Part shown: one piece after another, positions 60,001 through 64,000 of the stretch
How positions within the stretch are numbered: position 1 is the first letter of the stretch
Layout: every line of letters begins with the position of its first letter
DNA from: Lutraria lutraria
Lineage: Eukaryota > Mollusca > Bivalvia > Venerida > Mactridae
Reading direction: 5' to 3'
Length of the DNA stretch: 64,000 nt
Assembly: GCA_964023205.1 (NCBI GenBank)
Contig: OZ026837.1
Span: 11,261,479 to 11,325,478, forward strand
The notes under the pieces: generated by a model
Database searches by the model: none
What the model was told of the DNA's origin: nothing
What the model saw: only the letters and a program-made list of their open reading frames with translations
Position numbers and translations under genes: made by a program

Positions 60001-60750
60001 TTATCTTGTAACAAACACATTATAACCAGAAAGATAAATGATCAATGTAAGCTGACATGTACAAAGCAATGCAATCTGCAATCTATGAAATTACAATTGT
60101 TTATGTGTGAACCGAAATGTTAATGATTCGACCCAGTTCCAAAATGCTGAAAGATGCGAAAATTCAGCTAACGGGACGTTATATCATTCCTTAGCTGTGT
60201 CACACACCGTTACAATCTATCAATTTACATCTCGTATCTAAGTTTAAGGCCTATTGTCAATAGTGTTCCAGTTTTATACCGCGGCCTGTTCAATTAACCA
60301 GTGTTCATGGACTAGTACTAACTTAGCCTTTCACTAGGAATCGGTAATTTCTCCACATGGAGAGGATAATCGACATTGCTGTCAATTTTTCATTGAGGGG
60401 TACGTATGACCTGCCACGACCGGAAATCTAGCGAACTAACCACTTGACAATGGGTGCGGCCCACACACACCGTAACAAGACGGTACCCATTGTACAGAAA
60501 ATAGGTAAGAAAAAGATTTCTAGGAAAATAAACACATACAATCCAACGTTTCCCAAAATACTACCACCAAAAAAATAAATAATCATTTTTAACACCCATT
60601 TATTGTATTATTGTAGGTTTCAAACTGGATCTGGTCGGTCAGGTTTTGGTGTAAAGAAATACGTGTAATTGTATTATGTTACTGAAAACATTATCTAATG
60701 TTCTAATGTTTTGATGCTTCATTTTGGCATTGGAAAACACAAACTGACCT
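57020..60750. other. Intergenic, weak ORF only
   Basis: The only notable ORF, at 58,671-58,892 on the + strand, has Trp- and Cys-containing protein-like sequence (LDRWNDVCLLGDRFWQSIMS) but no ATG before its middle. No repeat was recognised. Confidence 0.3.
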
Positions 60751-60763
60751 GCAGTTGTCTGAC

Positions 60764-60973
60764 ATGTCAATACGTAATTCACCAACCAATAATCTAAGTA
60801 ATTTTGTGAAGGTTTATAATAATGGCGATTACGTTAATCGTATTATGTCAATGACTTGTTTACAAATTATTTCAGTTTATAGCTATAAAATAATTATCCT
60901 AGAATTTCCTTTGCTCTTTTGTTCTCATGGTTGTGGGTATAGTAACCGAATGAAAACATTGCTTCTATACTAA
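60764..60973 (+). CDS. Hypothetical ORF, no family
   Basis: ATG at 60,764: MSIRNSPTNNLSNFVKVYNN, a hydrophobic stretch (IISVYSYKIIILEFPLLF), then CSHGCGYSNRMKTLLLY and a stop. Could be a small membrane protein; no supporting second copy. Confidence 0.22.
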   Translation: MSIRNSPTNNLSNFVKVYNNGDYVNRIMSMTCLQIISVYSYKIIILEFPLLFCSHGCGYSNRMKTLLLY

Positions 60974-62270
60974 TGTTAAACCACATTAAATAGCTCTTAT
61001 CAGCAAATCTACCGATTAGTTCTCCAGATAAATGCATGTGTGTGTAATTTAATTTGTGTCTTACTCCTACTGTTTTATGTTAAACAAGATATTTTACAAT
61101 TGTTTATATGTATGAGTGTTGCAATCCACGTCATATGCAACTTACAACGGTATATTTGTCCTGCACAAACCGCTGACAGCAAACGTTACGGACTTGTTAC
61201 ACTAAGTGTGTTTGAGCAAGGGACTAAAGTAGAAGATTTGTTGTTATGCTGATTTATGTCATAAACACGTTGAAGATTGGTGGTGCGGGCATTTATTTTT
61301 ATGATTTAGTTTTAAGAAAATGTAACTGCATGATTTTCCATCCAAGTTACACTAGGTCGCATTAAAATATCAAGTTTTTGTCTATATATAGTCCGACAAA
61401 TTCTTTATATTTCAACGGTTGTCATAGAGCCTATTCTTTGACAAATGTGTTTTATTCAAGCTATATCACTCATAACATACAATGAGAACTTTTATGTAAA
61501 GCGTAAACTTGATTATTTTGTGTCTTGTACAGTTACAATGGGGCCCATAAAAGCTTCCACTTAGGTAATATGCCAAATTACAAGAACTTCGAGGCATCAT
61601 GAATACACTTAAATTGCCCATAACTTTTCCATAAATGATACCTTTTAGAAGGGGTTGTATTTTTGTTACTTGAAATCTTTGTTACCCTGATTCCCTTTAG
61701 TTTTGTATTCATTCCCGAATTTCGAATTCTATTCACGAAAACAAATATTTATGTTTTGATAAATTCAGAATTTGAATGGAGCTATGATTAAAAAAATAAA
61801 CCCAGACCATCGGACGACAAGTAGCAGTAAATCAAAGTAAATTGTACAATACAAATACAGAACAAAGGAGCATCGCATGTATTAGATTCTTCAACCTGTT
61901 TGAATTCATCTCTTATACCAGCTTAAAGATATGTGTTTGACATGACTCTTTGTTTGTCCAATATGTTGTGTTTCACAGAGTTTGGAGAAGTGAACGTAAT
62001 ATTTTATAGTGTTTTCCAATAGAATGTGTGCCCGGCTTTAATAACGTTGGCTAAATATAAAGAAATAACGGGTTCCTAGAAGATGCTAGAGGCGATAAGT
62101 TCTAAGTGGGATTTCATTCAAACAGACTACGTTGACTCACTCTGGCGAAAATCTGTCCAAGATGAAAAATGTTTTATTATAAAATTATAACTGGTATAAT
62201 CACGCATTGCAGTTTTTTTATTACTTTTAAGTTGCTGCGAGATCGGTGAGACTGAATATTTATCAGTGTA

Positions 62271-62513
62271 ATGACTTGGTTATTTGCGAGAGCAGTCCTG
62301 CTTGTCTGTAGGCTGTGTTACGGAGACGTTAGAGAGTTGGTGTGTGTGACTAGTTTTTTTACGTCTTTTTACGAGATTTTGCAGTTGTTCATAGTTGATT
62401 GTGTGTTTGATTGGATCAACGCATTGGGTTACTTAATATGGAATCAGATATTTGCTGATCAACACGTTTCACAATTGAGAACAAACACTGGATCAATCGG
62501 TACTCGATACTAG
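62271..62513 (+). CDS. Hypothetical 80-aa ORF with signal-like N-terminus
   Basis: An ATG ORF starting MTWLFARAVLLVCRLCYGDV: one basic residue, a hydrophobic core and a plausible cleavage after CYG. A second hydrophobic stretch (FFTSFYEILQLFIVDCVFDW) follows, and the end is polar (RTNTGSIGTRY). It may be a small membrane or secreted protein. No family recognised. Confidence 0.32.
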   Translation: MTWLFARAVLLVCRLCYGDVRELVCVTSFFTSFYEILQLFIVDCVFDWINALGYLIWNQIFADQHVSQLRTNTGSIGTRY

Positions 62514-63449
62514 GTATTTATAAGTCATACAATATTTACGTACTTAAAGATATAAGAGCCATACAATGCACCTGAAAAATAGGTCGTGTAATAAATTGAT
62601 AATCAAATAAACTAGTATTGATTTGCTACCTAATAACATCAAAAGATGAACGGAGGAAATTACGGTCCACACTCGCAACAAAGATATAAATATGAGTTCA
62701 ATGACGGCCGTAAGAAAGTAATCAGCTAATTTTGCATAACGGTTTTTTCTGTATCAAAATACTATTCCATCATTGTTTAAGTCTGAATATGATAATATAA
62801 TCCGACTATATTACGCTCCCCGTTGGATGTTTAAAACAAACTGACTAATACATTACGACAACTATATTTTCACTTTTCAATCATCGGAATGAATTAGTTT
62901 TCTTGCGATACAAAATTCACTTTCAATGAGAAATGATGTACAAACTGTACTAAACCACAGTCCTTTGATGATACACCAAGGAATGAAACCAGTTCATTAC
63001 AAAAAGTTAATTTTGACGGAACTGATTCTTTTCGATTTTAATTTTCATATACGGTTATCCTAACACACGCAATGAGACCATGATTTTAAAATTGATATTA
63101 CGATTTTGAAAAATGACAAAATGGTAACATAGAATTATTATTGGTTTTGACAAATGGGAGTTTTAACAGTAATGAATACAAGGCAGCGTTAATACGGCTC
63201 TTCAATGTTGATAAAGTCTGTGCCACTTATGCTGCAACCATCAAATTTATCTAATGAATTTGGACAAAGTGTTGCCAAGGGGATACATGAACTTACATAA
63301 ATCACTCAACATCTTCAAAAATGCCTTGTAATATAGATATACGTACCCATAAATGTTCAAACACGTTAGACAGAAACAGGCATCGATCACTTTAAAAGTA
63401 TGTAACATATTAAGGAGGCTGTGTTTTTATCCGCTATAAGTTTGTATAC

Positions 63450-63680
63450 ATGTCTTCAGCATCTTTAATAACAACGTTCACAACCAACCTTCATAAAAGT
63501 GCAGTATCTACAAATGAAGTAATATCAGCCTTTGATTCACCCCCTTTTGTTACTAAAAATTATTTTTGCTTGGTTCATACAGAGGGAAATGAGCGTTTTG
63601 TGAATAAGTACCAATTGTTAACCAATATTGGTAATAAAATACATTATTACGTTGTAATAAGTGTAATTAACGAAGCATAA
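63450..63680 (+). CDS. Hypothetical 76-aa ORF
   Basis: ATG start: MSSASLITTFTTNLHKSAVS, then STNEVISAFDSPPF, FCLVHTEGNERFVNKYQLLT and an end VVISVINEA. Composition is protein-like without a signal peptide or membrane segment. It lies upstream of the leader-like exon at 63,857. No family recognised. Confidence 0.32.
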   Translation: MSSASLITTFTTNLHKSAVSTNEVISAFDSPPFVTKNYFCLVHTEGNERFVNKYQLLTNIGNKIHYYVVISVINEA

Positions 63681-63856
63681 ACAATGTGATGCACGTATAT
63701 AAGTACGGATGATAAGGTACAAATCATATGACACATGTATAAAGTGCAACTTACCGAACAGTCATTCATTTGAAAAAGTGTCATTAACTAAATACAAGTC
63801 AACAGATAACTATAAGGAATTTAAAAAAAGGAGAACAACTGGCTAGGAGATAGCAA

Positions 63857-63919
63857 TGTATCGTCCATTTATTTGTTTGTTCCTGTGCGCTGGGGTCTGG
63901 GTTATGAACATGGAAAGGG
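63857..63919 (+). CDS. Candidate signal-peptide first exon near window end
   Basis: The sequence ATGTATCGTCCATTTATTTG opens a reading MYRPFICLFLCAGVWVMNME then R, followed by GTAGTA, a possible donor. Basic residue, hydrophobic core and small residues fit a signal peptide. If unspliced, the frame closes at a TAG near 63,958. The rest of such a gene would lie beyond the window. Confidence 0.35.
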
Positions 63920-64000
63920 TAGTATTTTTGGACAGATGGGACGTCAGTAGGTATTTATAGCGTTTGAAGTACTAGTTATCAGATACTAGTAATTATATGC

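Overview
The window is eukaryotic, almost certainly animal and most likely a bivalve mollusc. It is AT-rich and intron-rich with no operons. It holds exons of invertebrate immune-lectin families, and it is full of dispersed repeats of the kind common in bivalve genomes: TIR elements with an ATTTTCGTTGGG terminus, elements with a TACAGTCAAACCTG terminus, and a repeat containing GATGTGCTCATGGTGAGC. The species assignment is inference; no ribosomal or mitochondrial marker is present.

Layout. (1) 279-2998, + strand: a C-type lectin gene whose carbohydrate-recognition domain assembles from three exons with matching phases, plus a phase-compatible cysteine-rich terminal exon. (2) 5.1-11.4 kb: a dispersed repeat, a foldback element made of ~187-bp units, and a 2.65-kb satellite with a 40-bp period. 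(3) 12.3-14.5 kb: a 46-bp minisatellite, a (CATA)n tract, then two exons of a beta-1,3-glucan-binding protein (GNBP/GH16-like). These carry an in-frame TAG and lack the expected intervening exon, so the copy looks broken. (4) 14.5-22.2 kb: hairpin, foldback and MITE repeats, a second (inverted) copy of the 5.1-kb repeat, and a TTCATGAA-dense tract. (5) 23.1-48.7 kb: a head-to-tail tandem segmental duplication, unit 1 about 23,123-36,832 and unit 2 about 36,833-48,692, with a nested third copy of part of the unit at about 42.64-44.15 kb. (6) 48.7-64 kb: mostly intergenic, with a TTAA-flanked inverted-repeat element, a LINE 3' end, hairpins and several short + strand ORFs.

The duplicated units contain short ORFs that can be compared between copies. 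Most informative is a 58/59-codon ORF pair (35,701 and 47,805) with a nearly invariant hydrophobic leader and a diverged remainder, with no indels. Other compared ORFs show an in-frame indel, frameshifts in one copy, or a stop held in position by different stop codons. Further short ORFs with hydrophobic or signal-like N-termini follow at 49.4, 55.6, 62.3 and 63.9 kb. This may be a cluster of fast-evolving small secreted or membrane peptides, but it rests on ORF structure alone and no family was recognised.

The C-type lectin is the only confidently intact known gene. The GNBP fragment belongs to the same functional class (pattern recognition), but splice phase argues against the two being one transcript.
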